64,000 bases of DNA from Arthrobacter sp. AL12 (GTDB taxonomy: Bacteria > Actinomycetota > Actinomycetes > Actinomycetales > Micrococcaceae). A program made the position numbers and the translations under genes. The stretch is taken from the NCBI RefSeq assembly GCF_029960645.1, contig NZ_JASBQY010000010.1:62001-126000 (forward strand). Direction: 5' to 3'. The notes beneath the pieces were generated by a model. It did no database searches. It was not told the DNA's origin and worked only from the letters and a program-made list of their open reading frames with translations. Shown here piece after piece: positions 8,204 through 15,873 of this stretch (position 1 is its first letter; each line of letters starts with the position of its first letter).

Positions 8204-9894
8204 GAATCGCCGAGACCTCAGACCTTTGGTGGAAGAACGCCGTCATTTACTGCCTGGATCCGGAGACGTTCTTCGACGGCGACGGCGACGGGACCGGAGA
8301 TTTCGGCGGCCTGATTGAGCGCGTGGACTACCTCGCGGCTTTGGGCGTGACATGCCTGTGGCTGATGCCGTTCTACCCCACCCCGGACAAGGATGACGGC
8401 TACGACGTCACGGACCTGTACGGCGTGGACCGGCGGCTGGGCAACCTGGGCGACGTCGTGGAGTTCATCCGGACCGCGAGGGACCGGGGCATGCGGGTGA
8501 TCGCGGACTTCGTCCTCAACCACACCTCGGACCAGCACCCCTGGTTCGTGGAGTCGCGCAAGACGGTGGACAACCCGTTCCGCGACTACTACGTCTGGCG
8601 CAAGGACACACCCCCGGATACCTCGGAGCAGGTGGTGTTCCCCGGCGAGGAGACCTCCATCTGGACCCAGGACAAGGCCACGGGCGAGTGGTACCTGCAC
8701 ATGTTCGCCAAGCACCAGCCGGACCTGAATGTGGCGAACCCCAAGGTACGGGACGAGATCGCCAAGTCCATGGGATTCTGGCTGCAGCTGGGACTGGACG
8801 GCTTCCGGCTGGACGCGGTCCCCTTCTTCCTGGAGCTGCAGGGCACCTCCAAGGAGGACTCGGCACAGATCGACCCGCACGACTACCTCAGCGCCCTCCG
8901 CAGCTTCCTCAACCGCCGCAACGGCAGCGGCCTGCTGCTCGGGGAGGTCAATCTTCCCTATAAGGATCAGCTGACGTACTTCGGCGGCGCGGGAGGAAAC
9001 GAGCTGAACATGCAGTTCGACTTCCTGTCCATGCAAAACCTGTACCTGTCCCTCGCCCGGGAGGACGCGCGGCCGCTGGCCAAGTCGCTCAGCTCCCGCC
9101 CGAAGATCCACCCGGACAACCAGTGGGCCATGTTCGTCCGCAACCACGACGAGCTGACCCTGGACAAACTCAGCGACGCCGAACGCGAGGAAGTCTTTGC
9201 CGCGTTCGGACCGGACGCGGACATGCAGATGTACGGCCGCGGCCTGCGCCGCCGGCTGCCCACCATGCTCAACGGCGACCCCGCCCGGATCCGCATGGTC
9301 TACTCGCTGATGTTCGCGCTGCCCGGAACCCCGGTGCTCTTCTACGGGGAGGAGATCGGCATGGGCGAGGACCTCACAGCGAAGGGCCGCTCGGCCGTGC
9401 GGTCCCCCATGCAATGGAATGACACCGAAAACGGCGGATTCTCCACCGCCCCTGCAAGGGACCTCGTGGCCCAGGTGGTCGACGGCTACTTCGGGCCGAA
9501 GAACGTCAACGCCGCGGCGGCGAAACGGGACCCGGGGTCACTGTGGAACTTCATGGCCACCCTGATCCAGCGCTACCGGGAGAGCCCCGAACTGGGGTGG
9601 GGCGACTTCGAACTCATCAAACAGCCCGCCGCCAAGGTGCTCCTGCACCGGTGTTCCTGGGGCGGTTCGACCCTTGTCCTGGCCCACAACTTCGGGGCCG
9701 AGCCAACCTCGGTGGCCGCGGACCTGAGCTCCGCGGGGGACCCGGCGACGGGTTTCGAGGGCACCTACCTGCGGGACCTGCTGGACGGCCAGGACATCGA
9801 GCTGGCGGACGACGGCGGTTTCGCGCTGGAGCTGGACCGCTACGGCTACCGGTGGTTCCGGGTCCAGCGCCCGGGTGAACGCCACATCCCGTGA
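8200..9894 (+). CDS. Glycoside hydrolase family 13 protein (trehalose synthase-like alpha-amylase fold)
   Basis: A 564-residue GH13 enzyme acting on alpha-glucosides. The four conserved regions are present: DFVLNHTSDQHPWF, GFRLDAVPFF (nucleophile D205), LLLGEVNLP (acid/base E249) and FVRNHDELT (D317). The opening WWKNAVIYCLDPETFFDGDG is like trehalose synthases. The GTG start at 8200 overlaps the LLM gene's stop. The C-terminal small beta domain is complete (YGYRWFRV). No maltokinase domain is fused. Substrate is not certain: trehalose synthase, alpha-glucosidase and sucrose-active members share these motifs. Coupling to an oxidoreductase suggests a dedicated glucoside or trehalose metabolism step. 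Confidence 0.85.
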   Translation: MRIAETSDLWWKNAVIYCLDPETFFDGDGDGTGDFGGLIERVDYLAALGVTCLWLMPFYPTPDKDDGYDVTDLYGVDRRLGNLGDVVEFIRTARDRGMRVIADFVLNHTSDQHPWFVESRKTVDNPFRDYYVWRKDTPPDTSEQVVFPGEETSIWTQDKATGEWYLHMFAKHQPDLNVANPKVRDEIAKSMGFWLQLGLDGFRLDAVPFFLELQGTSKEDSAQIDPHDYLSALRSFLNRRNGSGLLLGEVNLPYKDQLTYFGGAGGNELNMQFDFLSMQNLYLSLAREDARPLAKSLSSRPKIHPDNQWAMFVRNHDELTLDKLSDAEREEVFAAFGPDADMQMYGRGLRRRLPTMLNGDPARIRMVYSLMFALPGTPVLFYGEEIGMGEDLTAKGRSAVRSPMQWNDTENGGFSTAPARDLVAQVVDGYFGPKNVNAAAAKRDPGSLWNFMATLIQRYRESPELGWGDFELIKQPAAKVLLHRCSWGGSTLVLAHNFGAEPTSVAADLSSAGDPATGFEGTYLRDLLDGQDIELADDGGFALELDRYGYRWFRVQRPGERHIP

Positions 9895-10067
9895 GCCGGC
9901 AACGGCACTGGGGCTCCAGCAGCCGGATCGCGGACGCCGGTAACTGCCCCGGCGTCGAATGCTTACCCACGTCTTACCGGGCCGAAACGCAGCGGCAACA
10001 TTGGCGCAGGACACTGGAGGTGCCGGCAAAGAGCAGGCACCATTTCTCCAGTCCAGGAGGCCCCGCC

Positions 10068-10304
10068 ATGTTGAAGGAAGCCAACGCCCATGTAACCCGC
10101 ATCCGCGCGCTGGATCAGCTGCACCGGGGCGACGAGATCGAGGCGCGCCTCAGGGTCGGTCCGAATTATGACGACGTCGTGATCCGCCGCGGCCGTGTCC
10201 AGGAGACCGCGCCCGGAATCGGCGTGGTCTGGATCCTGGACCGGCAGTCCGGAACCCGGAAAGCCGTCAACACGGACGAGTGCAGTCTCTGGCGGGTCGC
10301 CTGA
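10068..10304 (+). CDS. Small hypothetical protein, 78 residues
   Basis: An unrecognised small basic protein starting MLKEANAHVTRIRALDQLHR behind a ccaggagg ribosome binding site. It appears to be mostly beta strand (VGPNYDDVVIRRGRVQETAP, GIGVVWILDRQSGTRKAVNT) and could be a compact SH3- or KOW-like fold, but I cannot name a family. No cysteines except one near the C-terminus, no membrane segment. About 170 bases of non-coding DNA with no clear element separate it from the GH13 gene. It is convergent with the MoaD-like gene, with only five bases between the stops. Confidence 0.6.
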   Translation: MLKEANAHVTRIRALDQLHRGDEIEARLRVGPNYDDVVIRRGRVQETAPGIGVVWILDRQSGTRKAVNTDECSLWRVA

Positions 10305-10309
10305 GACTG

Positions 10310-10597
10310 CTAGCCTCCCGCGACGGACTGGATGATCAGGACCTCCTGGCCCGGGGACACCTCGGTGGCCAGGCCCTGCAGGCGGCGAATCTCATTCCCG
10401 TTGACGTATATGTTCACGTAGCGTCGAATCGCCCCGGTCTCGTCCCGCAACCGCCTCGACAGCGCCGGGTACTGCCCGGTCACCACGTCCAGCACCCCCT
10501 CCACCGTCACCGCGGTGTCTGCGGGCGCAGTCAGGAAGGACTGCCCGCCGGCCAGCGGCTGGAGCACGCTGGGGAGCACCACGCTGATCCCCGCCAC
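10310..10597 (-). CDS. MoaD/ThiS family ubiquitin-like sulfur carrier
   Basis: A 95-residue beta-grasp protein ending in the diagnostic diglycine (QSVAGG), the residue pair that is adenylated and thiocarboxylated in MoaD, ThiS and archaeal SAMP proteins. The segment RYVNIYVNGNEIRRLQGLAT matches the mid-domain strand-turn of this family. The start GTG 10597 lies 6 bases after the stop of the BNR-repeat gene, so the two are one operon. No moaE, thiG or E1-like gene is nearby, so the pathway (cofactor sulfur transfer or protein tagging) is unknown. Confidence 0.8.
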   Translation of the reverse strand: MAGISVVLPSVLQPLAGGQSFLTAPADTAVTVEGVLDVVTGQYPALSRRLRDETGAIRRYVNIYVNGNEIRRLQGLATEVSPGQEVLIIQSVAGG

Positions 10598-10602
10598 GGG
10601 TC

Positions 10603-11742
10603 TCAGGCGCTCACCGCGGCGCCGGGTCCCGCGGAACCGGAGACGAGCGCCGGGGAGACGGCCGCGGCCCGCACGCACAGCACGTCCGGCAGGTGCGAGG
10701 CCACCTCGGCGAAATGTTCCCCCTCGTCGGCACTGGCATAGACGCTGCCGCCGCGCGTGCCGAAGTACACGCCGGCCGGTTCCGCCGCGTCAACGCACGC
10801 GGCGTCCCGCAGCACGGAGTTGAATTCCGCTCCGGGCAGCCCGACGTCCAGCCGCTGCCAGCTCGCGCCGGCGTCGTCGGTCCGGTGGACCGCCAGTTTG
10901 CCCTCCGGCGGGATCCGCTCGCCGTCGGCCTTGAGCGGGACCACCCACGCCGTGCCGGCCCGGCGGGGATGCGTCAGCATCACGAACCCGAAATCCGCCG
11001 GCAGGCCTTCCGCGATCGATTCCCAGCTCTCGGCGTCGTCGTCACTGCGGTAGACACCGTGGTGGTTCTGCGCGTAGAGCCGGCCGTCGACGGCAGCATC
11101 AGCGGCGATCTTGTGCACACACTGGCCGAATTCCGGGTTGGGGTCAGGCATAAAATAGGCCGAGATTCCCTTGTTGCGCGGCTCCCAGGAGCCGCCGCCG
11201 TCGAGTGAGCGGTAGACGCCGCCGGTGCTCATCGCGACGTGCACCTTCTCGCCGGTGTGGTCGACAACGATGGAGTGCGCCGCGGCGCCGCCGTAGCCGG
11301 CCCCCCATTCGGCGCGGTGCGGGTGGTCCCAGAGGCCGCGGTTGAGCTCGAAGTGTTCGCCGCCGTCGGTCGATTTCCAGACCGAAATCGGCTCGCAGCC
11401 GGCCCAGACGACCCCGGGACGGGATTCGGCGTCGGGGTGGATCTGCCATACGCGTTCCAGGGCGGCATCGGTGCCCTCGGGGAAGCGGATCGCGCCCTGC
11501 TCGGGCTCGTTCCACGTGTCGCCCAGGTCATCGGAGTGGAAGACGGTGGGGCCCCAGTGCTCGGAACGCACGCCGACGAGAATCCGGGTCCGGCCGTCGC
11601 GGGTGTCGATGCCGATGCTGGGGACCTCACTCATCAGGAAGTGGGGGCCGGAAAGTGACCATTCCCTGCGGTCCGGGCTCGTCGCCAGCCACAGGCCTTT
11701 CTTGGTGCCGATCGCCAGGACATAACTCTGTGCTGTAGCCAT
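10603..11742 (-). CDS. BNR/sialidase-like beta-propeller protein
   Basis: A 379-residue cytoplasmic protein built from BNR (Asp-box) repeats: SDDLGDTWNEPEQG, STDGGEHFELN, SLDGGGSWEPRN, SDDDAESWESI, TDDAGASWQRL and SADEGEHFAEV, six in all, as expected for a beta-propeller. There is no signal peptide. Proteins of this type are often annotated as exo-alpha-sialidase, but the catalytic arginine triad of true sialidases is not evident, so a photosystem-assembly-like or carbohydrate-binding propeller is equally possible. ATG 11742 is chosen because MATAQSYVLAIGTKKGLWLA is the usual beginning. It is followed directly by the MoaD-like gene. Confidence 0.75.
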   Translation of the reverse strand: MATAQSYVLAIGTKKGLWLATSPDRREWSLSGPHFLMSEVPSIGIDTRDGRTRILVGVRSEHWGPTVFHSDDLGDTWNEPEQGAIRFPEGTDAALERVWQIHPDAESRPGVVWAGCEPISVWKSTDGGEHFELNRGLWDHPHRAEWGAGYGGAAAHSIVVDHTGEKVHVAMSTGGVYRSLDGGGSWEPRNKGISAYFMPDPNPEFGQCVHKIAADAAVDGRLYAQNHHGVYRSDDDAESWESIAEGLPADFGFVMLTHPRRAGTAWVVPLKADGERIPPEGKLAVHRTDDAGASWQRLDVGLPGAEFNSVLRDAACVDAAEPAGVYFGTRGGSVYASADEGEHFAEVASHLPDVLCVRAAAVSPALVSGSAGPGAAVSA

Positions 11743-11857
11743 GCCCCTTATGCAACCATCACCAGAGGATGCCCGCAATGGTTTTTCGCAGGCCGGTTTG
11801 GTCCGGCCCTGCGCCTCCCGCGGGCTTCGCCTCAGTGCTGTCCCGCCGGGCGCCGGG

Positions 11858-12067
11858 TCAGTCGACGAATTCGGACTGCGTCTCGATGAAGTCCCAATCG
11901 GCGTCGTTCAGCACCCCGGACACGTCATCCGGGTGGGGCCCGCCGGCCTCGGCAATGCCCTGCACGACGGCCAGCGGCAGCCCAGGGGCCCGCAAGTTCT
12001 CCCGCAGCCACTCCTTGCTCGCCAGATCCAGATCCAGCCACCACATGAAGATTTCCACGGCGGTCAC
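11858..12067 (-). CDS. Hypothetical protein, 69 residues
   Basis: An unrecognised acidic protein beginning MTAVEIFMWWLDLDLASKEW. It is predicted mainly helical, with a tryptophan-rich N-terminal helix and a proline-glycine linker (AGGPHPDDVSGVLNDADWDF) before an acidic C-terminus. No membrane segment. The start is preceded by gaaagggtgac, which holds an AAAGGG ribosome binding site. It lies downstream of the ArsR-family gene on the same strand with a gap of about 70 bases, but a functional link is not shown. Confidence 0.55.
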   Translation of the reverse strand: MTAVEIFMWWLDLDLASKEWLRENLRAPGLPLAVVQGIAEAGGPHPDDVSGVLNDADWDFIETQSEFVD

Positions 12068-12136
12068 CCTTTCCTGAGGTCTTCAACGTTAGGCCCCGCA
12101 CCGGGGCCGTTCAAGGGCCGCATGGCTCTGGCGGCC

Positions 12137-12487
12137 CTACAGGGCCGAGAGCACGTCCGCTGTCCGCTCCAGCGCGCCGGGGACCAGTGAGTAGTAGGCC
12201 CAGGTGCCGCGCTTTTCGCGGTGCAGCAGTCCCGCGTCAACGAGGATCTTAAGGTGATGGGACACCGTGGGCTGGCCAAGGTCCAGCGGCTCGGTGAGGT
12301 CGCAGACGCAGGCCTCGCCGCCGTCGGACGCCTTGACGATGGACAGCAGCCGCAGGCGGTTCGGATCGGCGAGGGCCTTAAAGAGCCGGGCCTTGCCCTG
12401 CGCCTCTTCCGTGCCCAGGACCTGCATCCCGGACGGGGTGCAACAGGCTGCTGCCGCCGTGGACTCAACAATCTGCAGTGTTGTCAT
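12137..12487 (-). CDS. ArsR/SmtB-family metal(loid)-responsive repressor
   Basis: A winged-helix repressor. The motif ACVCDLTEPLDLGQPTVSHH contains the ELCVCDL-like metal(loid) site with its CxC pair on the recognition helix, as in ArsR, followed by HLKILVDAGLLHREKRGTWAYYSL. An extra CC pair sits near the N-terminus (AAACCTPSG), as in actinobacterial ArsR proteins that bind As(III) with three or more cysteines. The start is either ATG 12487 or GTG 12502; the gagg sequence is too close to the ATG for good spacing. A candidate operator overlaps the start. It is divergent from a flavoprotein gene, which it probably controls. Confidence 0.88.
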   Translation of the reverse strand: MTTLQIVESTAAAACCTPSGMQVLGTEEAQGKARLFKALADPNRLRLLSIVKASDGGEACVCDLTEPLDLGQPTVSHHLKILVDAGLLHREKRGTWAYYSLVPGALERTADVLSAL

Positions 12488-12504
12488 GCCTCCATTATGC
12501 ACTC

Positions 12505-12524
12505 ATATTGACAGATGTCGATAT
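12505..12524. promoter_or_regulatory. Candidate ArsR-family operator
   Basis: The sequence atattgac-agat-gtcgatat is a near-perfect inverted repeat (16 of 20 positions symmetric) with the TTGACA..TGTCGAT-like half sites used by ArsR/SmtB repressors. It covers the 5' end of the repressor gene in the divergent promoter region, so binding would block that promoter. Confidence 0.6.
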
Positions 12525-12543
12525 AGAGGGAGATACTCGGCAT

Positions 12544-12559
12544 ATTGATCATGATCAAT
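12544..12559. promoter_or_regulatory. 16-bp perfect palindrome in the ArsR/flavoprotein intergenic region
   Basis: The sequence attgatca-tgatcaat is fully self-complementary. It lies 20 bases from the ArsR-like operator and 20 bases upstream of the flavoprotein start, where a repressor would block the divergent transcript. It is either a second operator or an accidental palindrome; I favour the former. Confidence 0.5.
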
Positions 12560-12579
12560 CTTTTCGGACAGAGGGCACC

Positions 12580-13962
12580 ATGGACGTCACCACCACTCTT
12601 CCCGTTGCCGTCATCGGGGCGGGCCCGGTCGGCCTCGCCGCGGCCGCCCACCTCCTGGAGCGCGGCCTTGAGCCGCTGATTCTTGAGGCCGGACCGACGG
12701 CGGGCGCCGCCGTCGAGCAGTGGCGCCACGTCCGCCTCTTCTCACCCTGGCGCTTTAATATCGACGCCGCCGCCGCGCGTCTGCTCGCTGCCTCCGGGTG
12801 GGTAGCTCCACGGCCCACAGCGCTGCCGTTCGGCGGCGAACTCGTCGATTCCTACCTCGCACCGCTGGCTGCGCTGCCGGCCCTGTCCTCCCGGCTGCAC
12901 ACCGGCGCCCGCGTCGTGGCCGTGACCCGCCAGGGCATGGACAAGACGCACAGCCGCGGCCGGGACACCACGCCGTTCCTGCTCACGGTCGAACACCCGG
13001 GCGGCGACATCCGCGAGTACCGGGCAGCGGGGGTCATTGACGCCTCCGGCACCTGGGGCACCCGGAACCCGCTCGGCACCTCGGGACTGCCGGCGGCCGG
13101 AGAAACCGCCGCGGCGGATCGGATTTCCTCCGCACTGCCGGACGTCCTGGGCCGCGAGCGTGCACGGTTCGCCGGCCGGCGCGTCCTCGTCGTGGGCGCG
13201 GGCCATTCCGCCGCCAACACCCTGATTAACCTTGCGGAACTGGCACGGCACGAGCCGGGCACCAGGATCCTTTGGGCCGTGAGGGGCGCCTCGGCCACGA
13301 AGGTTTACGGTGGGGGAGACGCCGACGGCCTGCCCGCCCGCGGCCAACTCGGCGGCCGGGTGCGGCGTCTGGTCGAAGCCGGCACGGTGGAACTGCACAC
13401 CGGCTTCGGGACCACCGCCCTCACCCCGGGGGCAGCGGGCGTCACTGTCACCTCCGCCGACGGCCTCAGCCTGGAGGCCGACGTCGTCGTGCCCTGCACC
13501 GGCTTCCGCCCGGACCTGGACATCCTGCGCGAACTCCGGCTGGAACTGGATCCGGCCGTCGAGGCCCCGCGCGAACTGGGTCCGCTGATCGACCCGGAAT
13601 TCCACTCCTGCGGCACTGTCGCACCGCACGGCGCCGGGCTGCTGGGGCACCCGGACAAGGACTTCTACATCGTCGGGATGAAATCCTACGGCCGGGCGCC
13701 CACCTTCCTGCTGGCCACCGGCTACGAGCAGGTCCGCTCCGTCGCCGCCGCCCTGGCCGGGGACCGCGGGGCCGCGGACACCGTCCAGCTCGACCTCCCG
13801 GAGACCGGGGTCTGCTCCGCCGACGCCGGCACCAGCTGTGACGTCCCTTCCGCTTCGACCGAACTTGGCGTCGAGACAGCGGGCGTCTGCTGCGGCACCC
13901 CCGAACCGGTCCTGGTGGGCTTTCCCACCGGGCTTGCCCACGGCCGGGCCGGCGGAAACTGA
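12580..13962 (+). CDS. FAD-dependent oxidoreductase, ArsO-like flavoprotein
   Basis: A 460-residue flavin monooxygenase-like enzyme. The N-terminal dinucleotide-binding motif VAVIGAGPVGLAAAAHLLER binds FAD, and a second Rossmann motif VLVVGAGHSAANTLINLAEL near residue 200 binds NAD(P)H. CTGFRPDLDIL is the ATG-like third motif of the family. The C-terminal tail carries cysteines (VCSADAGTSCDV, VCCGTPEP), which may bind metal(loid)s. It is divergent from an ArsR-type repressor; enzymes of this kind occur in arsenic gene clusters as ArsO. No arsB, arsC or acr3 is in the window, so the role in arsenic handling is inference. ATG 12580 has a gagggcacc upstream. Confidence 0.75.
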   Translation: MDVTTTLPVAVIGAGPVGLAAAAHLLERGLEPLILEAGPTAGAAVEQWRHVRLFSPWRFNIDAAAARLLAASGWVAPRPTALPFGGELVDSYLAPLAALPALSSRLHTGARVVAVTRQGMDKTHSRGRDTTPFLLTVEHPGGDIREYRAAGVIDASGTWGTRNPLGTSGLPAAGETAAADRISSALPDVLGRERARFAGRRVLVVGAGHSAANTLINLAELARHEPGTRILWAVRGASATKVYGGGDADGLPARGQLGGRVRRLVEAGTVELHTGFGTTALTPGAAGVTVTSADGLSLEADVVVPCTGFRPDLDILRELRLELDPAVEAPRELGPLIDPEFHSCGTVAPHGAGLLGHPDKDFYIVGMKSYGRAPTFLLATGYEQVRSVAAALAGDRGAADTVQLDLPETGVCSADAGTSCDVPSASTELGVETAGVCCGTPEPVLVGFPTGLAHGRAGGN

Positions 13963-14139
13963 CGCCGCAGCGCGGCCCGGCCCATGACCGCCCCCGGGGC
14001 ACCGCCGCAGGGTTCGCGGCATCACCCGGAGAGCAGGGGATCATCCGGCACGAAAGGGACGGATTCCGCACCGTTGGCCGGCGGAAAGTCCGGGGAGTAA
14101 GGCCCTGTTCCCGACGGAGCGCGGGCGCCACAATTGAGT

Positions 14140-14652
14140 ATGTCAGCCGAACGCACGAGTGGTCCGCCGCCCCTCGTGGTCGGCGTGCTCCCGGGACAGA
14201 GCCCCGAAGTCCTGCAGGCTGCCGCCGCACTGGCCTCGAGACTGGCCGCGCCGCTGATCTGCGCCCATGTGGATGAGGCTAGCTATCTCGTGGAGTGGGA
14301 TCCTGCGCGGTCCGCGCACCGGCTCTCACTGCACCCGGACGCTGACAACGCCGAAATCCGGGCCGTGACCCAGGAGTTGCGGAACAGCATCGGCTCAGCC
14401 TGCGACGCCCTCGGCATCCACTGGACCCTGCGGACGCTGGCCGGGGACCCGGCCCGGGCGCTGGGCAGGCTCGCAGCCGAGGCGGGTGCCGCGATGATCA
14501 TCGTGGGCACCCCGGAACCGGGCCTGGGTCACCGACTGTCCGCTGCCCTCAACGGTTCGGTGGCCGCGTGGCTGAGCCACCATCAGGACCATCCGATCCT
14601 CATCGTTCCGGTCCGGGCCACCGCCCATCACCGGACCAAGAACGGCTCCTGA
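14140..14652 (+). CDS. Universal stress protein family protein
   Basis: A single UspA domain of 170 residues. The start of the fold is PPLVVGVLPGQSPEVLQAAA, and the ATP-binding-type C-terminal motif is visible in IIVGTPEPGLGHRLSAALNG followed by SVAAWLSHHQDHPILIVPV, where the usual G-2x-G-9x-G(S/T) pattern is largely kept (GTPEPGLGHRLSAALNGS). Universal stress proteins help survival in stationary phase, low oxygen and oxidative stress. An upstream in-frame TTG at 14134 is possible but the ATG at 14140 gives the standard N-terminus. It is followed after 24 bases by the broken DinB-family gene on the same strand. Confidence 0.8.
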   Translation: MSAERTSGPPPLVVGVLPGQSPEVLQAAAALASRLAAPLICAHVDEASYLVEWDPARSAHRLSLHPDADNAEIRAVTQELRNSIGSACDALGIHWTLRTLAGDPARALGRLAAEAGAAMIIVGTPEPGLGHRLSAALNGSVAAWLSHHQDHPILIVPVRATAHHRTKNGS

Positions 14653-14676
14653 CATGGCCCCTGACTGTGGGCCGGC

Positions 14677-15234
14677 GTGAGCGACCCGCTGGACCGGGAA
14701 GCCGTCGTCGCCGCGTATCGGCGCAACTGCGCGGAGCTCGAAGCAACCCTGGCAGCCGCATCGCCGGCCGCGCTCGACCGCCGCAGCGGGGGCACCCGCT
14801 GAACCAACGAGGAACTGCTGTACCACATGGTGTTCGGCTACGTTGTGGTGCTGGCCCTGCTTCCGTTGGTGCGGATATTCGGAAGGCTGCCTGTTTCCGT
14901 CAACCGCGGTTTCACGTGGCTTCTGAACGCCGGTACCGTCCCGTTCGACGTCGTCAACTACGGGGGCTCCAGGGGGGGCGCACGGATCTTCAACCGCCGG
15001 CGGATGGCCGCCCACCTGCGCCGGGTAACCTCGGCGCTGGAACGGCGGCTGCGGCGGGAGACGGAACCTGCCCTGGCCCGCCGGATGTACTTCCCGACGC
15101 GCTGGGACCCGTTCTTTAAAGAGGCCATGACCCTGGCGGACGTCTACGCGTACCCCGTGGCGCACTTCGCTTTCCACTCCGCCCAGCTGTCCTTGGACAC
15201 GGCTCGGGGGGCTCAGCCGCTCCCCCGAAAATAA
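14677..15234 (+). pseudogene. DinB-family protein gene with an in-frame TGA
   Basis: The frame opens at GTG 14677 (VSDPLDREAVVAAYRRNCAE) and continues with the four-helix DinB layout, but a TGA stop occurs at 14800-14802 within GTR-stop-TNEELLYHMVFGY. At this position DinB proteins of this type usually carry tryptophan (RWTN), so a single TGG to TGA change explains it. After the stop, the same frame runs on without damage to 15234 (ARIFNRRRMA, FPTRWDPFFKEAMTLADVYA, PVAHFAFHSAQL). A shorter product could start at the ATG at 14827, though it would lack the first helix. It is a young pseudogene, a sequencing error, or a readthrough gene. Confidence 0.7.
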
Positions 15235-15255
15235 AATGAATGTTGTTATTCGGGG
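15204..15255 (+). promoter_or_regulatory. Two overlapping, mutually exclusive hairpins at the DinB gene end
   Basis: tcggggg (15204-15210) can pair with cccccga (15222-15228), but the same strand segment, ccccgaa (15223-15229), can pair with ttcgggg (15249-15255). The two hairpins cannot form together. The second spans the stop codon. This may be only a transcription end, or an RNA switch before the copper operon; there is no direct evidence for function. Confidence 0.35.
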
Positions 15256-15327
15256 TGCTGGCTTTCTCCGCCCACCGCCACGTATGCTTGAACGCGTAGG
15301 CGGGACAAAGACCGCCGACCCAAAGAC

Positions 15328-15375
15328 AGCTCCGGAGTGCGTATCCCCCAATAACGCACTCCGGAGCTCTTTTGT
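15328..15375 (+). terminator. Strong rho-independent terminator upstream of csoR
   Basis: A 15-bp perfect stem, agctccggagtgcgt (15328-15342) with acgcactccggagct (15354-15368), closes an 11-base loop and is followed by cttttg. No gene ends directly before it: the DinB stop is 94 bases upstream. The intervening sequence holds a ggcgg/ccgcc hairpin around gacaaaga, so the terminator may end a small RNA started near 15290, by inference. Confidence 0.75.
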
Positions 15376-15408
15376 GTCCGGAGACTTTGTCCATCCGACG
15401 TCCACGGA

Positions 15409-15423
15409 TACCCCCGTCGGGTA
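15409..15423. promoter_or_regulatory. Candidate CsoR operator, distal
   Basis: TACCC-ccgtc-GGGTA is an inverted repeat of the GC-rich kind recognised by copper-sensing CsoR repressors. It is 36 bases upstream of the csoR start and nine bases from a second similar site. Confidence 0.5.
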
Positions 15424-15431
15424 CTTGCGGA

Positions 15432-15448
15432 ATACCCCATGGGGGTAT
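15432..15448. promoter_or_regulatory. Candidate CsoR operator, proximal
   Basis: ataccccatgggggtat is a pseudo-palindrome of a ataccc/gggtat core with an AT centre, the typical form of a CsoR box. It ends 11 bases before the csoR ATG, where bound CsoR would block transcription of its own operon until Cu(I) releases it. Confidence 0.65.
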
Positions 15449-15459
15449 ATGTTGAGCTT

Positions 15460-15807
15460 ATGAGCGAGCCCGAAGTACCCGTCATGGAACCCGCGGACGC
15501 CGAGCAGCACCAGCAGCACGGTTACTCAGCCAACAAGGACGCGTACCTGCTGCGGCTGAAACGGATCGAAGGCCAGGTGCGCGGCATCGCCCGGATGGTC
15601 GATGAGGACAAGTACTGCATCGACATCCTCACGCAGGTCGCCGCGGTCACCAAAGCCCTGCACGCCGTCAGCCTTGGACTGGTGGAGGAACACATCGGCC
15701 ATTGTGTTGTCGGCGCCGCCTCCGAACCCGACGCGAAGCTGCGTGCTGAGGCCATCGACTTCAAGGTCAAAGAGGCTACCGATGCCATCGGCCGCCTGCT
15801 GCGGTAG
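15460..15807 (+). CDS. csoR: Copper-sensing transcriptional repressor CsoR
   Basis: A 115-residue all-helical repressor of the CsoR/RcnR family. The DNA-binding helix is preceded by LLRLKRIEGQVRGIARMVDE, and the Cu(I) ligands of CsoR are in place: Cys in YCIDIL, His in HAVSLGL-type helix and Cys in HIGHCV. It releases DNA when Cu(I) binds. ATG 15460 is preferred over an upstream GTG-type extension since it begins the family-like N-terminus. It is first in the operon csoR-copZ-copA and sits directly behind two candidate CsoR boxes. Confidence 0.9.
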   Translation: MSEPEVPVMEPADAEQHQQHGYSANKDAYLLRLKRIEGQVRGIARMVDEDKYCIDILTQVAAVTKALHAVSLGLVEEHIGHCVVGAASEPDAKLRAEAIDFKVKEATDAIGRLLR

Positions 15808-15873
15808 CGGCAGCACCACCCACCCCACGTCGGGCTGACGAACCCCAAGCAGCCCACCCACAAGGAGCCAGCC

